DNA of 18,727 nucleotides from Moraxellaceae bacterium (GTDB taxonomy: Bacteria; Pseudomonadota; Gammaproteobacteria; Pseudomonadales; UBA3067). The stretch lies in assembly GCA_002401525.1 (NCBI GenBank), contig NVTH01000003.1, forward strand, positions 12,759-31,485, given 5' to 3'. Positions 1 to 7,650 of the stretch are shown here, piece by piece. Numbering within the stretch: position 1 is the first letter of the stretch; each line of letters starts with the position of its first letter. A model generated the notes under the pieces. That model did no database searches. It was not told the DNA's origin and saw only the letters and a list, made by a program, of their open reading frames with translations. Position numbers and translations under genes: made by a program.

Positions 1-26
1 TGCCTCGAAGTAAGTGCCAATATTTT

Positions 27-1187
27 TTATGCTCTTTGCTTTTTTTGGGTCCTTGGTGATTGCATCAGTAATTGAAATTCTGTTTCAGCAACGCAATCTC
101 CATTCACGATCACTTCTATTTTGTGTGTTCCCGGGTAATAAACTCGAGTGGTAATTTTTTTGATGGCATGCTTCTTTTGAATGATTAGCGAACCTTTCGC
201 TGCTAATGTAGTTGCTCGCAGCTTAAATACCTTGGGCGTGGTACTGCCATTCGCTTTTTGATGGTGAATTACGTAATCGATCATCAGTGCTTGTTCTTTA
301 GTGGATTTCGATCGTACGGATAACGTGAATTGCAATTCTTTTCCGAATTTCACTTTCGGTGTTAGCAGTTCGAGCTCGGCTTTGTGTATTTTAGCTTTTC
401 CATACCCTAGTACCTTTAAGGTTTTTTTATGCCCGTTTTTAATTAGGGTACGACAAGCATGTCGAATCATTTTCTTCCGTTCATCGCTGGCGCCTTGCAT
501 CCATTGAGCGGCAATATCCGCGACTAAATCCGGATGGTCTTTGGCGATGTCATTTAAATTATTAGCCACCGAACGGCGAACGTATTCTTTTTTATCATCT
601 TTGAGTCTTTCCAGTAAGTCGATCACTGGTATTGGGTCGGTTATAAACAAGGGCAACCTCATTGCCCAGGGAAGCCTCGGTCTTGAGCCTTCAGAAACTA
701 ATCTTCGTACGTGTTGATTATCATCTTTGCTCCAGCGCTTAAGTATCGCGAGTGTTTCTTTTGGCGATTTTATTAAGAAGAAACGAATCCCGAACTCTGA
801 TGACGAGCAAATAGTCATTTCCCTGAGCAGTGTCATGGATAGGTCAAAGTGATCATGGCCGTGAACTCCCACGTAATGCGCCATGGGCATTACTGCCCAG
901 CCAGCAATACCGTTAGCATCCACTGTGCCTGCTGAAACGTCATCAGCCAGCGGCGTTCCTAGGCTGCCTAGCATTATTTTGGATGCCTTTTTAAAGTCGG
1001 TGGGGAGGTATTGAACCATCGCATCCATAATCTGATCCGAACGCTGTTTCAACTCTAATGATTCAAGGTTATTCGATGCGGCCGTTTTAAAGCCTTTGGT
1101 ATCAAATATTGACCATTGCTTTTTGAAGTGCTCTGCCATCCCTTCGATGATTTTTTCATTGAACAGGTTCTTAAACGGTTCGGCCAT
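27..1187 (-). CDS. alkC: AlkC-type DNA alkylation repair protein (HEAT-repeat DNA glycosylase with C-terminal Ig-like domain)
   Basis: This 386-residue protein resembles the AlkC branch of the HEAT-repeat alkylpurine DNA glycosylases, which remove cationic methylated bases such as 3-methyladenine in the cytosol. Helical repeats cover roughly residues 10-260. They include the characteristic stretch HVRRLVSEGSRPRLPWA (159-175) and a second repeat beginning YVRRSVANNLNDIAKDHPD (202-220). From about residue 268 to 375 the sequence becomes beta-rich, as expected for the Ig-like domain found in one AlkC subgroup, and the tail is basic (RTQKKQRA). The start at 1187 has only a weak ribosome binding site, but the N-terminus (MAEPFKNLFN) is typical of the family. 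The gene stands alone, 327 bases from its nearest neighbour, so it is probably its own transcript. The family is inferred from recognised motifs; base specificity cannot be read from the sequence. Confidence 0.8.
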   Translation of the reverse strand: MAEPFKNLFNEKIIEGMAEHFKKQWSIFDTKGFKTAASNNLESLELKQRSDQIMDAMVQYLPTDFKKASKIMLGSLGTPLADDVSAGTVDANGIAGWAVMPMAHYVGVHGHDHFDLSMTLLREMTICSSSEFGIRFFLIKSPKETLAILKRWSKDDNQHVRRLVSEGSRPRLPWAMRLPLFITDPIPVIDLLERLKDDKKEYVRRSVANNLNDIAKDHPDLVADIAAQWMQGASDERKKMIRHACRTLIKNGHKKTLKVLGYGKAKIHKAELELLTPKVKFGKELQFTLSVRSKSTKEQALMIDYVIHHQKANGSTTPKVFKLRATTLAAKGSLIIQKKHAIKKITTRVYYPGTHKIEVIVNGDCVAETEFQLLMQSPRTQKKQRA

Positions 1188-1514
1188 ACGGGTTTCTCAA
1201 CAATAAATCGAATGCGGTTGTATTGGATGCGGAAGTTTAGAAAATACGCTTACTATTATCAAACACGGATATGTAAAGTGATACAAAGTATGCGCTTTAT
1301 TTTCTGGGAGGAAGGAAAGGGTATTGATTTCTTTGGTTCAGCTGGGAATTCGAGGATTAGATAACAGATACGTTGCTTTTTAAATAGAATTCGAAGGGGC
1401 TTTTGTTAAGTGATCAGTATTTAATCTGGATTATTCTGAATGTGGTTTAGAGTAATGGATTGATATTATTTGTTGCTCAGTAATTCAGGGATTCGAAGAG
1501 AGTGAGTAACCATC
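1188..1514. other. 327-base intergenic region between alkC and the EAL gene
   Basis: No coding region is supported here. A short plus-strand frame at 1116-1364 overlaps the start of alkC and has no family signature. The octamer ATTCGARG occurs at about 1348, 1389 and 1491, and once more just inside the neighbouring gene at 1551. The stretch should carry the 3' end of the EAL transcript and the promoter of alkC, but I see no clear terminator or well-matched sigma-70 promoter. Confidence 0.5.
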
Positions 1515-3260
1515 TTATTGTGAGCTCGACTGAATCTGTGGGCTGTAAAGATTCGAGGTGGACACTAATTGTTCTAGCAGCTCAGAAATCTTCACGGGTT
1601 CAGAAAAAAGTGCTCCCTGTCCCGTATCGCAATTAAAAGTTTTGAGTAGCTCGAAGGTTTGCGATGTTTCTATTCCTTCTGCGACTACAGTAATTCCCAT
1701 GTTGTGGCTCATATTAATAATGCTTTTTACAATAGTCTGATCTGTTTTATGTTTCTCTAGGTCTTTAATGAAAATTTGATTTATTTTAATTTGGCTGACG
1801 GGTGAATCTCTTAGGTGTTTTAACGATCCGTAACCGGTGCCGAAGTCGTCGATGCTGAGGTTGAAGTTGTTTTGCTTTAAATTCTGGATGATTTTGTTAG
1901 TCATTGGGTTTTTTTTCAAAATGACATTTTCTTGGATTTCGAGTGTGATGGTTTGTGTGGGAATTTGTTCTTCGCTGATTTTCTCGTGGAGGTAAAAAGA
2001 AAAATTCGGTTGTAATAAACTGTAGGGAGAAATATTAATTGAAATGTTTAGCTCGGGCATTACGCTCAAGGCTAGCGCGGCGTCTCTCATCACTTGATCG
2101 ATGGTCCATTCCGTAAGGTTTTTAATGAGCCCTGTGGACTCGGCGATTGGAATGAATTTATGGGAGGGAAGCAAGCCGAATTCGGGGTGGTTCCAATGCA
2201 CTAGGGCCTCTATGCCGATAATGTTTTTGTGATCTAGGCTGATTTGGGGCTGATAGCGAATTTCTAAAGCGTCTATTTCAATGGCTCGTTTTAGTTCTCC
2301 CATTAGTAGGGTTTTTTCTTTTGCTTGGGGTGCCAGTGTTGGTTGATAGCGTTCGATGCGGTGGTAGTTTTCAATCGCTTGGCTGGCGGCGATTTGTGAT
2401 TGGCGCAATAGTTCGTAAAAATCAATATTTTGGGGAGAAGAGAAAGCGATGCCTGCACAGGGGTTGGAATATATAGGCAGTATGTCTGCGAGAGCGGAGC
2501 TTTTTAATTCGTTTAAAATCATCCGTGTGCGGCCGACTGCTTGATCGTCTCGATCGGTACAGTCGAGGAAAAAAGCGAACTGACAATAGGCTAAATGGCT
2601 AATGTAAATGACAGTGTCCGATGTCAGGTGACTGGATTTCTTGGGTGGCAATTGGTTTGACGGCAGCTGATTGGATTGTAAATTTGGCGTTGCGGATTGG
2701 TGTGAATCGGTGTGAATCGGCAGTGCAATTGCGCCAGGGATTGTCGATAGCTTTTGGTTAAGTTTTGATGCCACTTGGAGCACTAGTTGATCGCTTTGGC
2801 GATAGCCGAGCGTGCTAATGAGTTCTTTGAAATTGGGAGCCTCCAATAAAACTAAGGCATACTTTTCGGGCAGGTGAAGTGCATCAGATTGCTGGAAAAT
2901 TTTTTGAAGTGTTTCCCGATTGATCCAGGGTAGGGGCTCCAGTGTGGTTGTTTCGAGTAGGGGCGTGTCCGTGTTTGTGGGTTCAGTTGTTATTCTATCC
3001 GTTTCACTTGTCTGCGATGCAGCGGTTGATGTGGTTTGTGTTTGCGCTTCAGATTGGCTTGATGAGGTAGGTGAGTCTCTTTGGATCTTAAGGTAAGCAA
3101 TGAAAGCCGTAATGATGGTTGGGATTGCAATCATGCTCACTAATAGCGGAACTATTGATTGGTTTTCCGGCCCAGTGATGCCATTCGTTTCGAAGTGATA
3201 AATAAATATAGAAATAAATAAGCAAACAAATATTACACTTAAATGTTTAATTCGGTTCAT
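1515..3260 (-). CDS. membrane-anchored degenerate GGDEF / EAL domain protein (c-di-GMP signalling)
   Basis: A 581-residue inner-membrane protein. Two hydrophobic segments (about 7-22 and 36-58) are followed by a Ser/Thr/Gln-rich linker (about 62-110), a degenerate diguanylate cyclase domain (about 130-305) and an EAL phosphodiesterase domain (about 320-565). The GGDEF signature aligns with AYCQF (224-228), so cyclase activity is very unlikely, and the domain carries a polar insert around 183-213. The EAL domain keeps most residues needed to bind metal and cleave cyclic di-GMP: E351 (EAL), N409, E441 and E444 (LEIQE), D471-D472 (DDFGTG), K492, E528 and Q548. The usual KID motif reads KIN (492-494), however, so an acidic residue is lost. 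It may be a weak phosphodiesterase or a cyclic di-GMP sensor. No recognisable periplasmic sensor lies between the two short membrane segments. The gene is monocistronic. Confidence 0.9.
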   Translation of the reverse strand: MNRIKHLSVIFVCLFISIFIYHFETNGITGPENQSIVPLLVSMIAIPTIITAFIAYLKIQRDSPTSSSQSEAQTQTTSTAASQTSETDRITTEPTNTDTPLLETTTLEPLPWINRETLQKIFQQSDALHLPEKYALVLLEAPNFKELISTLGYRQSDQLVLQVASKLNQKLSTIPGAIALPIHTDSHQSATPNLQSNQLPSNQLPPKKSSHLTSDTVIYISHLAYCQFAFFLDCTDRDDQAVGRTRMILNELKSSALADILPIYSNPCAGIAFSSPQNIDFYELLRQSQIAASQAIENYHRIERYQPTLAPQAKEKTLLMGELKRAIEIDALEIRYQPQISLDHKNIIGIEALVHWNHPEFGLLPSHKFIPIAESTGLIKNLTEWTIDQVMRDAALALSVMPELNISINISPYSLLQPNFSFYLHEKISEEQIPTQTITLEIQENVILKKNPMTNKIIQNLKQNNFNLSIDDFGTGYGSLKHLRDSPVSQIKINQIFIKDLEKHKTDQTIVKSIINMSHNMGITVVAEGIETSQTFELLKTFNCDTGQGALFSEPVKISELLEQLVSTSNLYSPQIQSSSQ

Positions 3261-3319
3261 CTTTATTCCATTCTGTTTTCTTAAGACGTCCTTAACTTTT
3301 GTCTATAGGCGGCCTTGTT

Positions 3320-3336
3320 AGGCTTCCTCGGAGCCT
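3320..3336. repeat. small inverted repeat between the EAL gene and ettA
   Basis: AGGCTTC (3320-3326) can pair with GGAGCCT (3330-3336) around a three-base loop, with one G-U pair. It lies in the 251-base gap downstream of ettA and upstream of the EAL gene, both of which run on the minus strand. Read on that strand it is not followed by a T-run, so it is not a standard terminator for ettA. It may be chance. Confidence 0.3.
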
Positions 3337-3511
3337 TATTTAATGCATCGATTGAAATGATAGTAGATATTTGAGAAAGAAATAGTACAGAGTTGGCAAA
3401 ACGCCAGTGACTTCTCAGTCATTGGCGCTGCGGTGGACTAGGTGAGTAAAGGAGAGGGGCGCGGGTATCGTAGATGAGCGCCCGGATAGAGGGTGTATTT
3501 CTAGCGGTACC

Positions 3512-5179
3512 CTAAAGCAATTTTTTATATTTGATGCGCTTGGGTTGAGCATCTTGGTTCGAATGTTTTTTCTTATAGGCCTCGTATTCGCTGTAGTTAC
3601 CTTCATAAAAAACCACTTCACTGTCGCCTTCATAGGCAAGTGTGTGGGTGGCTATGCGATCGAGGAACCAGCGATCATGGGAAATAACCACTGCACAGCC
3701 TGGAAAAGACAGAATGGCTTCTTCCAAGGCGCGTAATGTTTCCACATCAAGGTCGTTCGTAGGTTCGTCCAATAGTAGAACGTTGCTGCCTTGTTTTAGC
3801 AATTTAGCCAGTTGTAATCGATTACGCTCTCCACCTGAAAGGTCTTTCACTAATTTTTGTTGATCACTGCCCTTGAAGTTAAATCGGCCGACGTAGGCTC
3901 TAGAGGAAACTTCATACGTGCCTACGGTAATAAAGTCATTGCCGTCGGAGATTTCTTGCCAGACAGTATTGTCGCCCTTTAAGTTTTCGCGGCTTTGATC
4001 GACGTAGCCTAGCTGCACGGTAGAGCCCAGAACGACTTCTCCGCTGTCGGGTTTTTCTTCGCCGGTAATTAATTTAAACAAGGTGGTTTTCCCCGCGCCA
4101 TTGGGGCCGATGACTCCGACGATGGCGCCCTTGGGAATGCTGAAATTCAGGGATTGGTACAGCAGTTTGTCACCGTAATGCTTGGAAACATTATTGAGCT
4201 CAATCACTTGTTCCCCAAGTCTGTCTCCGGGAGGGATGTATAACTCCATAGTTTCGTTGCGTTTTTGAAATTCTTTGGTGTTGATTTCTTCAAATCGATT
4301 GAGTCGGGCTTTGTTTTTGGCTTGTCGGCCTTTGGGGTTGGATCGGACCCAGTCCAATTCGGCTTTAATGGTTTTTAGGTGAGCGGATTCTTGTTTGGAT
4401 TCTATTTCTAGGCGTTGCTCTTTTTGTTCTAGCCAAGACGAGTAATTACCTTCATAAGGGATGCCGTGCCCGCGGTCCAATTCCAATATCCATTGCGCGG
4501 CATTGTCGAGGAAGTAGCGGTCATGGGTGATGGCCACCACGGTGCCAGAATATTCACAGAGAAAGCTTTCCAGCCAGGCAACACTTTCAGCATCAAGATG
4601 GTTGGTGGGCTCGTCCAGTAACAGCATATCTGGGGTGGAAAGCAATAAGCGGCACAGAGCGACGCGCCTTTTTTCACCTCCAGACAGTGTGGTGACGTCA
4701 GCATCCCAAGGCGGAAGTCGCAATGCATCGGCTGCTATTTCTAATTTTCGATCCAGTTCCCAAGCGTCCGCTGAATCGATGGCATTTTGAAGCTCGCCTT
4801 GTTTTTCCAGCAACGCGTTCATTTCGTCGTCGCTCATGGGTTCGGCGAATTTCATATTAATGTCATCGAATTCTTGAAGCAGGGCTTTGATTTCTGCCAC
4901 CCCTTCTTCGACGTTGCCGCGCACGTCTTTTTCTGGATCTAGCTGGGGTTCTTGAGGTAAATAGCCGATGTTAATGCCAGGCTGAGGACGGGCTTCCCCT
5001 TCTATGTCTTGGTCTAGCCCCGCCATGATTTTCAATAGGGTTGATTTTCCCGAACCGTTTAAGCCGAGAACGCCGATTTTCGCACCGGGAAAGAATGATA
5101 GGGAGATGTCTTTTAAAATGGTTCGGCTTGGGGGGACGATCTTGCCCACCCGATTCATGGTGTAGATGTATTGAGCCAT
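3512..5179 (-). CDS. ettA: energy-dependent translational throttle protein EttA (ABC-F ATPase)
   Basis: EttA binds the E site of 70S initiation complexes and gates the first elongation step according to the ATP/ADP ratio. It is cytosolic and is not a transporter. The 555-residue length matches the family exactly. ATPase domain 1 has Walker A GLNGSGKS (39-46), signature LSGGEKRR (165-172) and Walker B LLLDE ending at E190. The arm that contacts P-site tRNA lies at about 95-140. The inter-domain linker holds the basic stretch NPKGRQAKNKARLNR (281-295). Domain 2 has Walker A GPNGAGKT (358-365), signature LSGGE (447-451) and Walker B ending at E472. Both catalytic glutamates are present, so it should be an active ATPase. 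The C-terminus PKRIKYKKLL is of the EttA type. The ribosome binding site is weak. Expressed alone, divergent from glyA. Confidence 0.97.
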   Translation of the reverse strand: MAQYIYTMNRVGKIVPPSRTILKDISLSFFPGAKIGVLGLNGSGKSTLLKIMAGLDQDIEGEARPQPGINIGYLPQEPQLDPEKDVRGNVEEGVAEIKALLQEFDDINMKFAEPMSDDEMNALLEKQGELQNAIDSADAWELDRKLEIAADALRLPPWDADVTTLSGGEKRRVALCRLLLSTPDMLLLDEPTNHLDAESVAWLESFLCEYSGTVVAITHDRYFLDNAAQWILELDRGHGIPYEGNYSSWLEQKEQRLEIESKQESAHLKTIKAELDWVRSNPKGRQAKNKARLNRFEEINTKEFQKRNETMELYIPPGDRLGEQVIELNNVSKHYGDKLLYQSLNFSIPKGAIVGVIGPNGAGKTTLFKLITGEEKPDSGEVVLGSTVQLGYVDQSRENLKGDNTVWQEISDGNDFITVGTYEVSSRAYVGRFNFKGSDQQKLVKDLSGGERNRLQLAKLLKQGSNVLLLDEPTNDLDVETLRALEEAILSFPGCAVVISHDRWFLDRIATHTLAYEGDSEVVFYEGNYSEYEAYKKKHSNQDAQPKRIKYKKLL

Positions 5180-5686
5180 AGTATTTTTCTTTCGTGTTGG
5201 ACAGTCTTAAAAGGCAATGATATTAAAGCGTATCTTGGGGATTGGTAGGGTTATCGACCCAGACGCTACGAGTAACGCTACCGAATCGTTCGCCCGGTTG
5301 CAATCTCTCTAGAATTAAAGCGGAGATTCAAATTTAATCATTAAAAATAGTGTTGTTATTCTAGACCACGTTTTGGGTTTGGTTTTAAGCTAAGGCCGTG
5401 CATTGCTGAGAAATAGCAAAGGGCGTCTCTAATATCAATCGATTCTGGTGGATGAATAATATTTAAGCGCTAGGTGGATTGTTTTCATGTGCTCTCGCTG
5501 CCACATTGGGATAAAATAAGGGGATCAGCTTTCTTTCGTAGCGGTTCGGCTTAAAGTGAGGTCTAGGCTTAGATCCTTAATCATTAGGAATCTAGTTTGG
5601 GTTCCTGCTAGGTTGCTTAGTGAGGCTCCGTGAGTCGCTCGATTGAGTTTTAATAGCATTCTTGAATTTAATAATAGAGGTCACCA
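5180..5686. other. 507-base divergent spacer between ettA and glyA
   Basis: No gene is supported here. The region must hold divergent promoters for ettA (minus) and glyA (plus), but no strong sigma-70 pair stands out. A TAAAAT box at 5512-5517 lacks a good -35 element. An imperfect hairpin can form around 5569-5595 (TAGATCCTTAAT against ATTAGGAATCTA, with single-base bulges). I looked for a glycine riboswitch core and for a PurR-like operator and recognised neither. The length is generous for a simple promoter, so a long glyA leader or a small RNA is possible but unproven. Confidence 0.5.
5676..5681 (+). promoter_or_regulatory. glyA ribosome binding site
   Basis: AGAGGT lies five bases before the ATG at 5687. 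It is the clearest Shine-Dalgarno sequence in the left half of the window, fits a highly expressed gene and fixes the glyA start. Confidence 0.8.
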
Positions 5687-6943
5687 ATGTTTAAGCGCGA
5701 TATGACCATTGCGGGATACGATGATGAAGTTTGGCAAGCAATTCAAGGCGAATGCCGGCGGCAGGAAGAGCACATTGAGCTTATTGCGTCGGAGAATTAT
5801 GCCAGTCCCCGAGTCATGGAAGCGCAAGGTACGTTGCTGACTAATAAGTACGCAGAAGGCTATCCCGGCAAGCGCTATTACGGCGGTTGTGAGCACGTTG
5901 ACGTGGTAGAGCAATTGGCGATTGATCGCGCTAAGGAGCTGTTTGGTGCGGACTACGCCAATGTGCAGCCTCACTCTGGATCTCAGGCAAATTCCGCGGT
6001 CTATATGGCACTGCTGCAACCCGGCGATACCGTGTTGGGCATGAGCTTGGCCGATGGCGGGCATTTAACTCACGGCGCAAAAGTGAGCTTTTCTGGAAAA
6101 ATGTACAACGCCTATCAATACGGTTTGAATTCTGAAACCGGTGAGATCGATTACGAGCAAGTGGAAGCATTAGCGAAAGAGCACCAGCCGAAGATGATCA
6201 TGGCGGGATTCTCTGCTTATTCGCGTATCGTAGATTGGCAGCGTTTTCGCGATATCGCCGACTCTGTTGGCGCTTATTTAGTAGTGGATATGGCGCATGT
6301 AGCAGGTTTGGTGGCCACGGGGCTTTACCCAAATCCGGTTCAGATTGCCGATGTGACCACCACGACTACCCATAAAACCTTGGGCGGTCCTCGTGGCGGA
6401 TTGATTCTCGCGAAATCCAATGAAGCGATTGAAAAGAAACTTAATTCTGCAGTTTTTCCGGGGGGGCAAGGCGGCCCGCTAATGCATGTCATCGCCGCGA
6501 AGGCGATATGCTTTAAGGAAGCCATGGACGAAGGATTTGTTGAATATCAGAAGAATGTAGTGAAGAATGCACAAACCATGGCCACTGTGTTTTTAGATCG
6601 AGGCTACGATGTCGTGTCCGGTGGTACGGATGATCATTTGTTTTTGTTGAGCTTAATTGGCAAAGAAATGACTGGCAAGGAAGCGGATGCGGCGTTGGGC
6701 CGTGCCCACATTACGGTCAATAAAAACGCTGTGCCTAACGACCCATTGTCTCCTTTTGTGACCAGTGGCCTGCGTATCGGTACACCTGCGATGACTCGCA
6801 GAGGTTTTGGTCAAGTGGAAAGCGAAGCCTTGTGCGGTTGGATTTGCGATATATTAGATGACATTAATAATGAAAAAGTCATCGATGAGGTGCGTGAAAA
6901 AGTCACCCAATTGTGTGCTAAGTTCCCTGTTTACGGAAACTAA
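5687..6943 (+). CDS. glyA: serine hydroxymethyltransferase
   Basis: GlyA converts serine and tetrahydrofolate to glycine and 5,10-methylenetetrahydrofolate, using pyridoxal phosphate in the cytosol. It is the main source of one-carbon units for purine, thymidylate and methionine synthesis. At 418 residues it has the standard bacterial length. Visible motifs are [10 protein letters not shown] (31-40), the substrate and tetramer region [13 protein letters not shown] (55-67), the cofactor-binding SGSQAN (97-102), DMAHVAGL (201-208), and the Schiff-base lysine K230 within [15 protein letters not shown]. The start is set by a strong ribosome binding site. It precedes nrdR in the same direction by 187 bases that contain possible hairpins, so it may be read separately from the nrdR-rib operon. 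Confidence 0.98.
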   Translation: MFKRDMTIAGYDDEVWQAIQGECRRQEEHIELIASENYASPRVMEAQGTLLTNKYAEGYPGKRYYGGCEHVDVVEQLAIDRAKELFGADYANVQPHSGSQANSAVYMALLQPGDTVLGMSLADGGHLTHGAKVSFSGKMYNAYQYGLNSETGEIDYEQVEALAKEHQPKMIMAGFSAYSRIVDWQRFRDIADSVGAYLVVDMAHVAGLVATGLYPNPVQIADVTTTTTHKTLGGPRGGLILAKSNEAIEKKLNSAVFPGGQGGPLMHVIAAKAICFKEAMDEGFVEYQKNVVKNAQTMATVFLDRGYDVVSGGTDDHLFLLSLIGKEMTGKEADAALGRAHITVNKNAVPNDPLSPFVTSGLRIGTPAMTRRGFGQVESEALCGWICDILDDINNEKVIDEVREKVTQLCAKFPVYGN

Positions 6944-6973
6944 CACACCTTGCCGATAGGCTTTCATTACTGG

Positions 6974-7052
6974 AGGCCTTGTATTTTAAGGCAGGCCTTC
7001 GAGCAATGTTTTTAAACAAGGCCGGGCAGGTGCACCGGCCGGTGTTATTTTA
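6974..7052 (+). terminator. possible terminator or attenuator after glyA, with overlapping hairpins
   Basis: Three short hairpins can be drawn in sequence: GCCTT (6976-6980) with AAGGC (6988-6992), GGCCTT (6994-6999) with AAGGCC (7018-7023), and GGCCGG (7020-7025) with CCGGCC (7035-7040). The last two share bases 7020-7023 and exclude each other. The third is followed after four bases by TTATTTT (7045-7051), which resembles an imperfect intrinsic terminator for glyA. The perfect 12-base palindrome CACCGGCCGGTG (7033-7044) overlaps it. The heptamer AGGCCTT is repeated at 6974 and 6993. Confidence 0.4.
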
Positions 7053-7063
7053 ATGGATTGAAT

Positions 7064-7090
7064 CTTTTGCAAAGCATGCCTTTGCAAAAG
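7064..7090. repeat. perfect 11-bp inverted repeat upstream of nrdR
   Basis: CTTTTGCAAAG (7064-7074) and CTTTGCAAAAG (7080-7090) are exact reverse complements around the five-base loop CATGC. The repeat ends 40 bases before the nrdR start and has no T-run after it, so it is not an intrinsic terminator. It could be an operator for a dimeric regulator or an RNA hairpin in the nrdR leader. It does not match the NrdR box that I know (ACA-C-TATAT-type). Confidence 0.65.
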
Positions 7091-7130
7091 GTAATTCTAC
7101 AACCCTAATGGAACAGGCTGCCGTTTTCTT

Positions 7131-7592
7131 ATGCATTGTCCTTTTTGTCACGCCACTGAAACTAAAGTCATTGATTCCCGTCTTGTTGCTGAAGGTCAGC
7201 AGGTTCGCCGACGCCGCGAGTGTACCTCTTGCAGCGAGCGATTTACTACGTTCGAGACCGCTGAATTAGTGATGCCTCGAGTGGTGAAAACTGATGGATC
7301 TCGTCAGCCTTTTGATGAAGAGAAGCTTAAGTCGGGAATTCTAAAAGCGCTTGAGAAAAGACCGGTTGGCATCGAGGAAATCGATGCGATAATGGTGAGA
7401 ATTTCCCATAACTTGAGAGCAAAAGGCGAACGTGAAGTCAGTTCTCGGGAAGTAGGCGAGGAAGTGATGAATGCATTGCGGGATGTCGATGAAGTGGCAT
7501 ACGTCCGTTTCGCTTCAGTTTACCGAAGTTTTAAAGATCTCAACGAATTCCGCGAAGAACTGGATCGGATGCAGCAAGAAACTGAAACATAA
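7131..7592 (+). CDS. nrdR: transcriptional repressor NrdR
   Basis: NrdR is an ATP/dATP-sensing, zinc-dependent repressor of ribonucleotide reductase genes. The 153-residue protein has the full family layout. A zinc ribbon uses C3, C6, C31 and C34 (CPFC near the N-terminus and CTSC followed by ERFTTFE), and an ATP-cone domain spans about 49-139, beginning [18 protein letters not shown]. The length is close to that of E. coli NrdR. The ribosome binding site before the ATG is poor, but the start is fixed by the MHCPFC motif. It lies 58 bases before ribD and is probably the first gene of the riboflavin operon, the usual position in gammaproteobacteria. Its targets (nrd operons) are not in this window. 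Confidence 0.98.
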   Translation: MHCPFCHATETKVIDSRLVAEGQQVRRRRECTSCSERFTTFETAELVMPRVVKTDGSRQPFDEEKLKSGILKALEKRPVGIEEIDAIMVRISHNLRAKGEREVSSREVGEEVMNALRDVDEVAYVRFASVYRSFKDLNEFREELDRMQQETET

Positions 7593-7637
7593 AACGGCGA
7601 CATAGAATTAGAAATAGGCCGGGTCATAGTAAACCCC

Positions 7638-7644
7638 AGAGGTG
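7638..7644 (+). promoter_or_regulatory. ribD ribosome binding site favouring a TTG start
   Basis: AGAGGTG sits six bases before the in-frame TTG at 7651. The alternative upstream start, GTG at 7642, overlaps this same motif and would have no ribosome binding site of its own. The TTG is therefore the better candidate. Confidence 0.6.
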
Positions 7645-7650
7645 CAGTCA

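Noticed and set aside
1116..1364. 82-codon plus-strand frame over the start of alkC
   Set aside because: Overlaps a well-supported gene on the other strand, lacks a ribosome binding site and has no recognisable protein character.
3415..3639. 74-codon minus-strand frame overlapping the 3' end of ettA
   Set aside because: A frame-shifted shadow of the ettA C-terminus; ettA itself is full length and ends with the expected sequence.
5643..5672. Apparent sigma-70 promoter (TTGAGT and TTTAAT, 18 apart) just before glyA
   Set aside because: The transcript would start at or after the glyA ribosome binding site, which makes this pair implausible as the working promoter.
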